Under the pieces are notes generated by a model. It saw only the letters and a program-made list of their open reading frames with translations. It was not told the DNA's origin and did no database searches. The position numbers were made by a program, and so were the translations under genes. Source: Heligmosomoides polygyrus polygyrus (Eukaryota; Nematoda; Chromadorea; Rhabditida; Heligmosomidae). Taken from it: 64,000 nucleotides of DNA. How positions within the stretch are numbered: position 1 is the first letter of the stretch; each line of letters starts with the position of its first letter. Positions 1 to 10,880 of this stretch are shown here, one piece after another. The stretch is taken from the NCBI GenBank assembly GCA_947396885.1, contig OX377205.1, forward strand, positions 29,327,899 to 29,391,898. The letters are read 5' to 3'.

Positions 1-296
1 AACAATTTTGAAGTTGCGTAAGCCAGTCGATGGACAATTCAGTTCTTTTCAATTTTGAACACCCGATGACTTATTATAAATCCGTGAGTCAGACTTACCT
101 GTGGCTGTTTTTGAGTTAAAACAGGCTGGCCAGTTTTTTTGTCAAACTAGAATTTCCCATAAATCGCGTCTTGGTACGGAAGTGATTTTTTGCCGATGAA
201 GGTCTCCACTACTTTTGTTGCCACAGATACTAATGTATTTGACAACTGTTTAATGCAAAAACTTTGCTGATTCAATAATGAACGCGGCTATCCAAT

Positions 297-328
<32 letters not shown>

Positions 329-1311
329 TGTTAATGTTAATGTTTATTTAATGTTCTTCTCGAAGTATCACATATTTCTAACTCGTAGTTTGATTGGTCA
401 ACCCGGCTGCTAAAATTGTTACGCAAGTACGGGTTCAACAGTGTTATCTGTAAAAGGGTGGTCGTTTTTCAATTGCCAACGTACTAGTTCCACCACCAAC
501 CAAGCGGACATCGCACTGCATATGCTGGACACGTGCCTGGTCTTGACAGTCTTTGCCATTAGCACAACTAGGGACTTAATGATTTCTCGCTACTTAAAAT
601 ACGCTTTACTGCTGCTAAGTGAGTGAGGATAGTAAGGCTATCCGAACAATGGAAACAATTTTCGGGACACCCTAAGCTGCAAGAAGAAATCACTTCACTA
701 AGAACCATATGCTGAGTGAGCAGTTATGCGCTTCGTCGCTGCGTTGCAAGGGTTGTAGACTGACTCTGGTATGCGATGGCCTTTTGAAGGTTTTCACTAA
801 TTTCTTTTCTACGTCGTATATCTTTGTACAACACATATGTTTGTTTCGTGGTGAATGATTAGTAAGCAATGTAAAGAGGCCAGCTGTCGTGTGTCTTCGA
901 TCATTATTGAAGGTGTCGTAGAATTCCTTTTCTAAGGAAACGCAGCGCTGTTTGAGTGACGTGAATCGCGATGGGAGATAGCACACCATTCACAACTGAT
1001 TGCCGTGACGGAATTTCTTCCAGCGCCTTTGTTTTACACTTGCTTGCCACCTCTGAAATGAAAAGTTTCATCCGTCATGCACTAGGAGGTCCTCACGTTC
1101 TTGTGGTTTGTTCGGCGTCTCATTTCCGTGGCTGGTGTCCTTGACAATAACCGACGCTCTGGTTCAGGTCATTTTCTCTAACGAATTAAAACGAATTTGC
1201 ACTAGTTGTTCGCTACATGTCCTTTCGTGGTCCATATTACAGTGCGACTAGCTGTTGGTGATGTTTTCAGTATTCGCATGGACGTTATTCCGTGATCCAA
1301 CGTTGTTACGG
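1..1311. other. Non-coding stretch with ATTT microsatellite
   Basis: I see no supported gene. An (ATTT)n microsatellite occupies about 298-329 and runs into three copies of a TTAATG-like hexamer. The open frames at 441-626 and 690-989 have no codon bias, conserved motif or splice context. Confidence 0.5.
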
Positions 1312-1597
1312 GGAAGGATAAAGGACGATGTCAATCTCATCCGGGATGCGCCACGCATTCCATTTATAGAGGATGTCGTAGGGGCAATTTGAATCTGTAT
1401 TTGGCCGACACAGTGACTTTCTGTGGCTTGCCGTTGAAAAGTCAATGTTTTATCTTTCCAAGAAGAGTCTGGTGTAATTTCAGCGATCAAGGAGGGATTG
1501 AAGGCTTGGTTGGACAGGGCGAAAAATACGAACCAACAACTTGGATCGGGTGCGCGCGACAGCCCGCGCCTTCTCCGACTGCGCTACCTAACCTTGT
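1312..1597 (-). repeat. tRNA-derived SINE copy, near full length
   Basis: This is a minus-strand copy of the family described at 63120-63420. The box-A-like head lies near 1574-1594, where the plus strand reads ctccgactgcgctacc. The box-B-like region follows at about 1528-1545, and the tail is at 1312-1330, where the plus strand reads ggataaaggacg. The diagnostic atgcgccacgcattc block sits at 1347-1361. The ORFs here (for example 1389-1649) are only chance readings of the SINE. Confidence 0.75.
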
Positions 1598-1885
1598 TAT
1601 ATTGCTTATTGCGGCCAACATTTCGGTTCTTTGGATCTTCAAAAAATAGCAGTTGTTTGAGAAACTACTCTGCCAAAATGTCAATGCATTCTACGTACAT
1701 ATATTGACCAAAAAAGACGAGATGAACACGACAAGAGCAGCACAGGAGGCTGGCGTCATGCGTCGTCACTTTGGATTCCCATTTCTTTGCGTCGCTAAGG
1801 TCCATCGGTTCAAAATGTTTTGTCGACCCCCTTTTCCCTTCAGCTGGGGTTGCGGTGGTCTCTTTCGTTCTTCGAAAAGGTTACT

Positions 1886-1931
1886 TTTCTTCTTCTTCTT
1901 CTTCTTCTTCTTCTTCTTCTTCTTCTTCTTC
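1886..1931. repeat. (TTC)n tract, the (GAA)n 3' tail of the RTE copy
   Basis: A near-perfect TTC run on the plus strand reads (GAA)n on the minus strand. It directly follows the end of the minus-strand reverse transcriptase frame. The second RTE copy in the window (46948-47457) also ends in (AAG)n just after its stop codon, so this is read as the element's own 3' tail rather than an independent microsatellite. Confidence 0.75.
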
Positions 1932-3175
1932 AGCGTCTATCTCGCTTCGTAGCGCGGTCTGCTGTTCTGGTGTCATGACGCCACCTCTCCCGATCCAGCG
2001 CTAGATCAGGGTGGACACCAGCGACCTTCAAGTCCATATGTAACGTATCAGCCCAGCGCTGCTTCGGGCGCCCTCTAGGCCGCTTTCCTATTACCTCGAA
2101 GTTAAGGCCTATCTTGCGAACGCTGTCTTCTTCTCCACGAAGAACGTGGCCGTACCATCGTAAGCGAGCTTCGCGCATCTTGTCGGCTATCGGCGCGACA
2201 CCGATCTTCTGCCGAATAGCATCGTTTCGAATGCGGTCCATGCACGTGACTCCAGCCGGACAGCATCTTCGTCTCCATGACGCTGAGGCGCGCTTCAACT
2301 TCCTTGGTCGCAGGCCAACATTCAGCGCCGTATATCGTTACTGGCCGGACGACTGCTCTGTATATCTTCGACTTCAAGCGCTCCGGTATCTTCCTATCGC
2401 AGAGCACCCCTGTCAACGAGCGCCACTTGGACCAAGCTGCACTCGCGCGTGAATTCACTTCGACCATCAGTTTGCCGTCAGGTGCGACTGCTGATCCCAG
2501 GTACTTGAAGACCGCAGTGCGTGGGAGCTCGATGCCGTTAACTTTGATGGAGCTGGACTCAGTAACGTCCGTTGTTAGATATTCGGTCTTCTGCACGTTC
2601 AATCTGGGTCCAAACCGCTCCAAGCGATCACACCAAGCTTGCAGCTCTCGCTCGAGTTCTCCTTTATCTTCGCTAGCGAGCATCACGTCATCGGCATAAA
2701 GCAACGTCCAGGGGACGGGCTTCTGAAGATCTGGTGTGATGGCATCCAGGACGACACCAAAGAGGAGCGGGGAAGGTGCAGAACCCTGGTGAACCCCGAC
2801 AGAGATGGGGAACTCCATCGAGGTTCCAGCTGCAGCTTGAACTCGACTCTTTGGACAAGAGTAGATAATTCGCACCCACTCTGAGAGCTCCTCCATGATG
2901 TCGCAGGGCGTACCATATCACTTCAGGCGGTACGCGGTCAAAAGCCTTCTCCAAGTCGAGAAAGGCGATATGCACTGGCTTCTGTTTCTCGCGGTGCTTC
3001 TCTGACAGGAGGCGGGCGGCGTGTATGATGTCTATGGTGCCGCAGCCAGCTACGAACCCACACTGATTGCTGGAAAGCTGGACGATGTCACGAATTCCTC
3101 CGTCGACAATTCGCTCATAGATCTTCATGCGAAAGCAAGCGAATCGGACGGTTACTGGAGTAGTCGTATCCCTGA
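1932..3175 (-). pseudogene. RTE-type non-LTR retrotransposon reverse transcriptase, 5'-truncated and frameshifted
   Basis: Reverse transcriptases of this family copy element RNA at the nicked chromosomal target. The minus strand, read from about 3170 down, shows the palm region in order: FVAGCGTIDIIHAARLL, FLDLEKAFDRVP (motif A, catalytic Asp), VHQGSAPSPLLF (motif B), YADD (motif C, near 2690) and a KYLGS thumb segment. After these come the RTE-typical C-terminal block with RLRWYGHVLR and GRPKQRW (near 2060), and a stop just before the (GAA)n tail. The frame changes at about 3130, about 2890 and about 2290, so no single product can be made. The endonuclease domain is absent, consistent with 5' truncation. 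Family placement rests on recognised motifs and on the second copy at 46948. I could not fix the 5' boundary or find a target duplication. Confidence 0.88.
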
Positions 3176-3427
3176 TATTTTACGGTGTCGACATTTAGGT
3201 CTCTCGTCTTTTGTAGGGCTTGCTATAGAACAGCCGAAGGGTTGGTAATTTCTTAAAAACTGCGACTTTTCCAGGCACGAAAAACGGGCCACGTCCGTGC
3301 CTAACAAACCTATTTCTCTGGCTTTGTTAAACTTTCCATCCGTCTGATTCAGATCATAGGTATCAGTCCTGTCCCCAGAGGTTAAACCCTGGTTCTTCCA
3401 TTGGCTGGGCGCGGCACCTTATTGTGT

Positions 3428-3482
3428 AGGGTCAATACGCATTCATCCTGTTGAAGTAGAGTGCGTGACCCATCCCAGGATG
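3428..3482 (+). repeat. tRNA-derived SINE, 3' fragment
   Basis: A short plus-strand piece of the SINE 3' half, with gtcaatacgcattcatcc followed by gtagagtgcgtgacccatcc. It corresponds to the 'atacgcattcaa' and 'gaatgcgtggcgcatcc' blocks of the full copy. Confidence 0.55.
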
Positions 3483-3974
3483 TGTTTGGCTAACGCCTTC
3501 TACTTTGTACGGCTCCTGCTCTGAAAGCATCCCTCTGGAATGCTGTTGAATTCCTTTGCTTCTCTCAAGCTTCAGAGTGCTTTATCGCATTACCAGCCAG
3601 CAGAGCCTCTCGGCCGCACTGACGGCCTCTCAACGGCTTCGCCATAGAGTGCATCATCAATTGTATTTATTATAGCTGCCATCTATGTCATGGTTTCCGC
3701 AGGAAGAATACCTTAACTACGTCGAATAGGACAAGTTAGAAAGAGTCACTTCAGATTCGTGCTCAGCGGCCTCCTCTACCCCAGGGCTCAAGTTTCGAGC
3801 CGTTGTCGATCGCCATCAATCGTTGAGTATCACCAATACACCATGCCACCACTCCAGTTGTGACGGACGGGTGGAACACATGAACACATGAACACACACA
3901 CGCACGCACGCACACACATACACACATACATACATACATACATACATACATACATACATACATACATACATACA

Positions 3975-4006
<32 letters not shown>

Positions 4007-5270
4007 CACATACACATACACATACACACACAGAGAGAGAGAAAGAGACACTACTCTTTTAAATATAGTAGGACGCACATCTGCCTCATCTTCGTCTTCC
4101 CGTCGCTGTAGGTGGTAGCGGTCGCAGCTGCCACGACGTAGTCCGCGACGGTTCTCAGAAGGACTTCGCGGAGATTCTACAGCTCCAATGCACTCGAGAC
4201 GAACGCGCGAGATGTTTTGCTGCGAAATTTTGATCGACTTGATTGATAAGTACGATGTGGCGCTGCGCATTCCATGCCTTTGTTGCCGGCTGCCACGATG
4301 TCGTTCGCCTGCTCGAAGAACTAGATCGCGACGGGGTCCTTTGCATACTACGACTGGCATAGGGGAGGACTTTGGCCGTTCTAATGTTTGTGCCGAGCTT
4401 TTAATTGTTTTGATTTCTGTACTTTTCCACTGAACTTCCAGAACGACAAAGCGCGGATGCGAAATAGCGAAGTTCATTTGTGCACCTTCACGTGAAGGTT
4501 TGCTTTCTGCCTTCCGGGCCTTCTCGATGTGTGAGTTCGAGGTCTTCTGTGGGGCTTGAGCTGCTGCAATACGGCTTTTTGAGAGATAAGTCCAACTGGG
4601 TTTGGTGTGTACAGCGGTGGTGGCCGCAAGAGGCTGTCCCACCTAGCGGTTTCTGCGGCTTGGTTCATAAGTTTAAGGTACGCATCTCATGTTCTCTCGC
4701 GTGCTCATCGTGCAGTTGGTGGCTCGAATTTCCACTTCCCCCTGCAGCGAGACATTTGCTGCTGTCGCTGCTCCTGCCTCTTCTGACGTTATTTATGTCA
4801 CTTCCCGTTCCGCTGCATCCTGCTGCTGAGAACTAACCGCCCGAACGGTCGGACGCCAACTACCTTTCCAGTCCGTCGTTCCCGTCGCGTGGCATAATAC
4901 CTCGTTGTTCTCCGCTCTTCCGAGGGTAGAGAAGTGTGCGGGAGCCTTTGTTCGCCGTCCTGTAATGAACTCCGATCGCCTCGTTAATGGCCGTTCTGGT
5001 CTTCTTTTACGTTCCTTAGGGTTTGATCGCTAAATCGCTGCATTGCGGTTTTGATACCTCTAGCATTTTCCAAGTTTTGATAATCACAGCAGTTTTCGTA
5101 TAAGTCTGGAAACTGCGAGTGTTTCGGCACTTAAAAGCGCAGCAGTGAAGACAGCTCTGCAGCCCTTTTGTACTGTTCCGTGAGCTTACCGAATTTCTAC
5201 TGCTCATAATTTGCGCAATTCTCTTTTTCACAGTATTTTCTTCCGCAATTCTTTTCATGCTCCTGAAGCA
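3483..5270. other. Non-coding stretch with complex microsatellite
   Basis: No gene can be supported here. The ORFs at 3830-4642, 4480-4836 and their neighbours are long only because the microsatellite has no stops. I see no conserved motif. Confidence 0.45.
3887..4040. repeat. Complex (CA)n / (CATA)n / (GA)n microsatellite
   Basis: An ACAC/GCAC-rich start at about 3887-3920 passes into about twenty uninterrupted CATA units (about 3921-4002), then TACACA units and a short GAGA run. It creates the artefactual Met-Cys/Tyr-Val repeat ORFs seen on the minus strand. Confidence 0.95.
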
Positions 5271-5277
5271 CGGTCAC

Positions 5278-5297
5278 CTCAAACTTGTGTAATCAAA
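5278..5297 (-). ncRNA. SL1-like sequence, diverged
   Basis: Read on the minus strand this gives TTTGATTACACAAGTTTGAG followed by GTGACC. It differs from positions 3-22 of the nematode SL1 exon at two positions and keeps a GT directly after the exon end, as in an SL RNA. The following sequence does not resemble an SL RNA body. It is a possible SL pseudogene, weaker than the match at 11830. Confidence 0.3.
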
Positions 5298-5320
5298 GAG
5301 TAATGTATGCAGGGCAGCGC

Positions 5321-5470
5321 CAATTCCTTCAGCACGCATTCTACTTCTACGGAGTGCTGTGGAGGCAATTTGAATTCCCGTTTCATTTAAAAATGACTTG
5401 CGGTGACCATCCGAAGGACAATTCTGTGTTTTATTCTTCCCAGATAAGTCTGGTACTAGTCTTGCGACTC
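5321..5470 (-). repeat. tRNA-derived SINE, 3' half
   Basis: A minus-strand SINE fragment. The plus strand shows cacgcattctacttctacgg, then aatgacttgcggtgaccat, then the degenerate end of the 'cagacaagtctggtacc' block near 5440-5460. The box A and box B region is missing. Confidence 0.65.
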
Positions 5471-5548
5471 GAAAGGAAGGCTGGGTTCGATGAAATGGGA
5501 TCCAAGTCAAGAACCCCGTTTCTCTTTTTTGTTGTTGTTGAGGATAAT

Positions 5549-5605
5549 AGGATAAAGGGGACGTTAGTCAATCCTTTTGGGGTGCGCCACGCATTCGTGG
5601 AGACA
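5549..5605 (-). repeat. tRNA-derived SINE, tail fragment
   Basis: The plus strand reads ggataaaggggacgttagtc, then aatccttttggggtgcgcca and cgcattc. That is the reverse complement of the SINE tail. It lies only about 80 bp from the fragment at 5321-5470, in the same orientation. Confidence 0.55.
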
Positions 5606-6402
5606 AACTGGAAGCGTATCTTTCCTTTATGCCTTTTATCCTTCATTGACAACTCTGGCATCAATTCCACGTCCGCGAAGCGTTGGAAGACTTGGTCTAG
5701 TCGAGAAACCCGAACATAGGACCTTATTCGAGGTGCAAAGGCAGTTGGTACCTGCACTACCACGTTCCCATGTTCTGCTTACCACGGATTTGCCCAGATA
5801 ACCACTAAGCAACGACGAGACGGGAAACTTGGGATTGGCACACGTTACTCATCTTTATAATCCACCATGCATAGCACTTGCAAGTGATATGGTGAAGCAA
5901 TTCCAGGGCGAACGTCGTCTACGGTAGCCAGTGGGTGGAAGAGTCAGTATTTCACCGTTGCTGGATAACTTTAGCGTGTTTTCGGCTATTCTATACGAGT
6001 TGCTGGGTTTCCTTAGGCACCAACAAGCCTCGAGTCGGTTCGTGACGTGGACGAGACCACCGCCTCCTGCCGACTTCAACACATGACGCTACGCAGCGCT
6101 ATTTGTAGCCGTCGAACTGCGCTAAACTGTATATGTCCATTTCGGCCTCTGCTTCTTCGTCAATGACCAGATGTTCGTTTCATCCGACACTTTGTCACTG
6201 AACGACCCTTATTTCGCAACATGTGGGGGTTCAAAAGTAAAACTGCTGGAACGTACTCATCGTCGAGAATCAGTCAGAATTCTCTCTCATATGGCCATTC
6301 CGAGGTCATTGTGCACTAAACATATCTTTAGCGTAGTAGGTGAAACTTTGTCAATGCCTACAGATCTCCATTTCCTTCCTAGGTTAAAAGTACAGTAGTG
6401 CC

Positions 6403-7105
6403 ACCATTTTGCTACAGCCCTTTTGTTCTGTTGGTTGGGAAGCCTAAACAAAAAGGCCATAGCAAAATGGTTCCTCCCGGACGCCGCTGCGCGGCGCGGC
6501 ACGATGATCGAGATAAGGCCACCACAGACTTCTGCGGCGCCGCTCGGCGGCGCCACTGCCCTATGCTTAACCATAGGGCAGAGACGCAGAGCTCGCCTCC
6601 AGCGGCACCGGCGGCGTCGCCCAGCGGCACCGGCGGCGTCGCTGGCGGAAATGGCTTGAATCATTCCACCCGGCGGCGCCGCTCCAGCGTCTGTCTGCCT
6701 GCGCTCTGCGCTCTGCCCTTTCGCGGCGGGATCCAGAGCGGAGACGGTCGATGCGGGCGCGCGATCGTCATCGGGGCGCGTTATTGATAAGCACCAGTCG
6801 GTCCCGACTAGAAACAGTACAGTACCTCGCCGTCACCGCTCCCACTGATGATGAGTCAAGCCGCTGAGCGGCGCTGCTCAGCGGTTTCGCTGTTCGCCGT
6901 CGCCGCTCGGTGGCGCCGCAGAAGTCTGTGGCGGCCTATAGATGTCGACCGGGCGGCGCGAAAAATCGATATCTATGGCGATTGTGATGCCGCGCGGCCA
7001 CGCGGCGCAAGTATAAACTAGGGCTTAGCCCTAGTTTATACTACTAGCACTACTAGCGTTTATACTACTTATACTACTACTAGCAAGTGTAAACTAGGGC
7101 CTAGT
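6403..7105. mobile_element. GC-rich nested palindromic element complex (non-autonomous DNA transposon-like)
   Basis: Several inverted repeats are nested here. ACCATTTTGCTA at about 6402 pairs with TAGCAAAATGGT at about 6463. A long arm at about 6517-6555 (ccaccacagacttctgcggc onward) is inverted at about 6895-6945 (gcagaagtctgtggcggcc). A short hairpin, CTGCCCTATG...CATAGGGCAG, is at 6558-6583. The block at about 6930-7020 ends in agtataaactagggc and is the reverse complement of much of the element at 10474-10607. A second gccctagtttatact / agtgtaaactagggc pair spans about 7029-7100. There is no transposase frame. The several ORFs drawn through it are palindrome artefacts. Confidence 0.65.
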
Positions 7106-7591
7106 GAGTGCATAGTGTCGGTGAGGCGAAGCATGACACCGTTGACTACACCCGTTCGGGGTACTCTCCAAGCGTGTGTGAAACTAAAAGCTGTCACTGC
7201 AGTGTTGTTTTTGATTGGTATCTGGCGGACATCATGTCCTACAATCCTATAATCCTATAATGTCTTATAATCATCAAGTTCGCATACTTCTTGAGGTCGC
7301 TTGGTAGGCGATGGTCGATGTAGGTGAGCTTCTAACTACCTATTCTTTTTTGTTTTTTGCTCGAAGTATTTTCAAATGCACTCCAGCTCACGGAATTCTC
7401 TCACGTCACCCCCTCGTTGTAACCTGTTCTCTATTTGTCAAAACAGTAAATTATAACTTTACTTTAAAACTGAATTATAACTTGAGGATTATAGGACATT
7501 TGGATTACAATTTATGCCTTCAAATAAGTAATTTGACAGCAGAAGGGTAAATTATGGTGTTTGTCGATTCCTCTTGAGATAAACAATAAGG

Positions 7592-7737
7592 GTGCTGGAC
7601 GGTGTTTATCTATCCCTTTTGAGATGCACCACGCATTCCATTTCTATGGGATGCTGCAGGGACAGTTTGGATGCATATCTGGTCTGTATAATGACTTGCG
7701 ATGGCCAGCCAATGAACAAGTCAATGTTTTATTTATT
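7592..7737 (-). repeat. tRNA-derived SINE, 3' half
   Basis: A minus-strand fragment. The plus strand shows gagatgcaccacgcattcc, the 'gggatgctgcaggga' block and aatgacttgcgatggccagc, and ends in an (ATTT)n-like run at about 7732-7746. Confidence 0.7.
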
Positions 7738-7959
7738 TATTTATTCTTTCTAGCATTCAATTTCGACACGATTTCTGCTTACATGCTCTTCAAAATAAAC
7801 TCTACAACATCGCTATAGGTTTTTGTTTAATTTTTCCTTCGGCAATTTGTTCTATGTAAGTTGTTATTGCAAGCCATATGAGCTTGATCGTGTAATAAAC
7901 CATGAAGATCATTATCCTTTCCAGGTAAGTGTGCTATTATCGGGAGTCCCGACCCCGGG

Positions 7960-8132
7960 GATGGAACGCTTCATTGGCCTGGGCGGGAAATCCAAACCGC
8001 AAATCTGGAATCGGGTGCATGGGACATACGGCGCCTCTCCGATTGCGCCATGCGCCCTTGCTCGATATACGTCATGCATTCTACTTCTACGGGATGTCGT
8101 AGAGAAACTTTGATTGCCTATTTGACCTAGGA
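7960..8132 (-). repeat. Two abutting tRNA-derived SINE pieces (head, then a 3' fragment)
   Basis: Segment 7960-8052 is the SINE head on the minus strand: the plus strand reads gggcgggaaatccaaaccgc, and box A lies near ctctccgattgcgcca. Segment 8070-8130 carries the atgcattctacttctacggg block of the SINE 3' half, also on the minus strand. The order is wrong for a single intact copy, so two copies or a rearrangement are implied. Confidence 0.65.
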
Positions 8133-10470
8133 CTTCTGACTAAAAGGCTGAAATCTTTCCGATCATTCAAACCTCACGTGAATTTCTTCCCTGTGGGACG
8201 ATGACCCGAAAGCTGATGAACTTAATTCGCCTCTTTTTTGACAAGGAGCTTCTGGATGCAAGGTGTCCTTGGACGCAATTCGGTTATTGCGCAGCCACCG
8301 ATGACAAATGTGGTTGAGTAGAAACCATTTTGACAAAACAGACTCATAGACTACGTCTCTCAGAAGGATGAAGCCTGACACATGTTGAAGTTGATTGCCT
8401 TCATTGAGCTTTCGCAAAGTCGATACAAATACGATTGATTGTCAGGAATAACCACCATCCATATCAGGAGGCGATGGAGAGTAAGGATCGGCGGGAAACG
8501 TTTTTTTTACCTTGAGTGCCAATTCAGCCATGTTCGTTTGTATTCCCCTTGGGAAAGCTCTATTTATGCTACTCATGTGCTTCAGACCTGATGTGGGGCT
8601 TGTCAGTGTCATCGTTCCTCTATGCGAGTGCTTTTTCAAAATGTTTTTTTCCCAGCCACGTTCGTCGTCGGTGGTTGTGCAAGAACCGGATTGTCATAGA
8701 AACACTTTGGATAGGGATCTGGTCTTATCGCGATGTTGTTCTCACACTTGCAGCCGCTCAGAGGAACTTTTCGATCATCGCTGTCCGCTGCTTACGATTA
8801 GTCACTTGTTGCACAGCTACTTCGGAACCACTTAACTTCTTGAACGCAGTTGGTGTGTTGAGTTGGAGTGTCCAGAAAGAACACCCTTTCCAACACTGCG
8901 TTCAATTTTTCTCCAGCCGTTGCTGACACGGCTTTATTGATGAAAGTTTTCATCCATTTAGCTGTAAAAAAAGATCGTAGATACTTTTAAGGAGCTGGAA
9001 AGTGTAAATGGTATCCAATCTCTGTGTGACAATGCACCACACTCTCATCTAATGTGTCGCAATGTTTACTTGGTTGGTTGGGTACACTTCTTATGGAGTT
9101 TTTAAATTCAAAATTATTTTTTATGCCTTTCTATTTATTCTAGCTTTTGTTTTGGGCAGCATCCTTGATTAACTGTACCTCTAGGAGCCTGAAGTAGTAT
9201 TCGGACAGGATCCTAGATACTAGGCGTACATGTTGCTTTTCAACTAATGGTAAGAAAGGTGCCCCTTGGCTCAAATTGTTTAAGGCATTAGAGTTTCATT
9301 TAAAAACTCCATGTTCGAGTAGTATCCGCGCATTCTATATCAACCGTACCATTAGCTCCATGATCGTATCTTCGATCTCGAGATGCAGGTTATGGTGGGG
9401 ATTCGTGATTCTCTCTCCGATCGTAAAGTAATCCATAGCTCCCTGTTTTCAGAAATGAAGGATGCTTTCATAGCTTAGCAAGCTTTTTCTGTTTTCCTTA
9501 ATTGACTATTAGAGTGCCACCTAATATTTAGGTTCTACAAGGAGCATTTGTTCTGGCTTAAGTTTCTGTGTCTAAATTAAGGTGCTCAACTTTCTTGCTC
9601 AAAAGTAATGAAGGTTCAGCAGTGATCGAGCGCGAACACTGGTGTATTTCTCAACTACTCAACTTCATGTAAATGTTATTTACACTGCCAATCAAGTAAA
9701 CATAGCGAGACGTTTGACAATTGCAAGGAACGATTTCGATTTGCAGCAGACCACACGGGTTCTGCTTCCTCGCTCTCCACAATAGGCTACGAAACATTGC
9801 TATAGCTCAAGTGGCTACATCTTCATACATCTCCTATGCAAAAGCATTCATTTACACTTTAGCAAGTCTAGATCTTTGGAGAACATCGAGATCCGATGCA
9901 ATCACATGCAGCTTTCATATCGTCAAAGGAAACTGCAGTAAAAAATGAATCAGTTCTTCTTAGTGCTCTCGATTCCTATACCTGGACAATTGTACATATT
10001 GTCTAGTGCAACTGTTTTCTATCCGTACAAAAAAAGGGTATTTGCTGCATTTGAATTGAATTGTACCCTTATAGCTCTGTGTAGGACGTGGTTTCCTATT
10101 GGCGCTTACATATCACACTTCAAAATCCTGTGGGAAGAAATGTTTTTTGAACTTACCCCGCTTTCACCGCGGCACTTGGTCGTTGATTTGTACACTGCTC
10201 ATGATGCTGCTGCATCATTGGTATTTCAGAAAAAAAAGTGAATCGGAAGCACTTCATTTCTTGTTTGCGTCAAGACCTTATGTAGACGAAGTGATCATGA
10301 AATCGAAGTAGCTCGCCGAAGACGAAAAATGGGCGAACTCGTTCTCCTGTATGAGCAGGGTCGACATGCCTCTAAATTACAAATGACGTGTCAACTGTGA
10401 TATCGCCTAGCCACTTTAGGTGTGTTGTTGGCAAAATTATAGCTCAAACATCACGTTTTTCGGGCGCGTC
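8133..10470. other. No recognisable gene
   Basis: About 2.3 kb, AT-rich, with only short frames that lack codon bias (for example 8512-8926 and 9945-10241). I see no repeat family member and no recognisable domain. Confidence 0.45.
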
Positions 10471-10473
10471 TAT

Positions 10474-10607
10474 GCCCTAGTTTATACTTCAACCGCCATG
10501 CGGCGCGGAAAACGATCGCCATAGATATCGACTTTTCGCGCTGCCCGATCGATATCTACTCCTGTTATGGTTCCGCGCCGCTCGGCGGCTCAACTATAAA
10601 CTAGGGC
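10474..10607. mobile_element. 134-bp palindromic MITE, GC-rich family
   Basis: It starts gccctagtttatac and ends ctataaactagggc. The arms continue inward through a GCGGCGCGGAA block, making nearly the whole element one imperfect palindrome, with gatatcgac and atcgatatc near the centre. The left half is homologous, inverted, to 6930-7020. It abuts the head of the SINE at 10608. Confidence 0.75.
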
Positions 10608-10880
10608 TAACGCAGTCGGAAGGGGCGCCGTATACACACCATATCAATTCGTTGCTCAGAGGTCTAGCCAACCAAGTATTCTGTCGCTCCAGTATCTGCG
10701 AGTCGCTACCATACTTGTCTGGGAGAGATAAGACACTGGCTTGTCCATCGGCTGGCCAACGCGAATCATAGTATTGGTCAAATACGCACTCAAGTTGTCT
10801 CCACAGTCTCCAGTAGGAGTAGAATACGTGGGCATCCCAAAGGTGACTTAATTAACGCTGTCCTTTATCCTTTTATTGCA
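10608..10880 (+). repeat. tRNA-derived SINE copy, near full length
   Basis: Box-A-like taacgcagtcggaagg begins at once after the palindromic element. The middle is diverged. The 3' half is clear: atacttgtctgggagagat, then ccatcggctggccaac, then gtagaatacgtgggcatccc, then a tail reading ctttatccttttatt. Confidence 0.75.

Noticed and set aside
3830..4642. 270-codon minus-strand ORF
   Set aside because: Much of it is the (CATA)n microsatellite read as Met-Cys/Tyr-Val repeats; no motif or splice support elsewhere.
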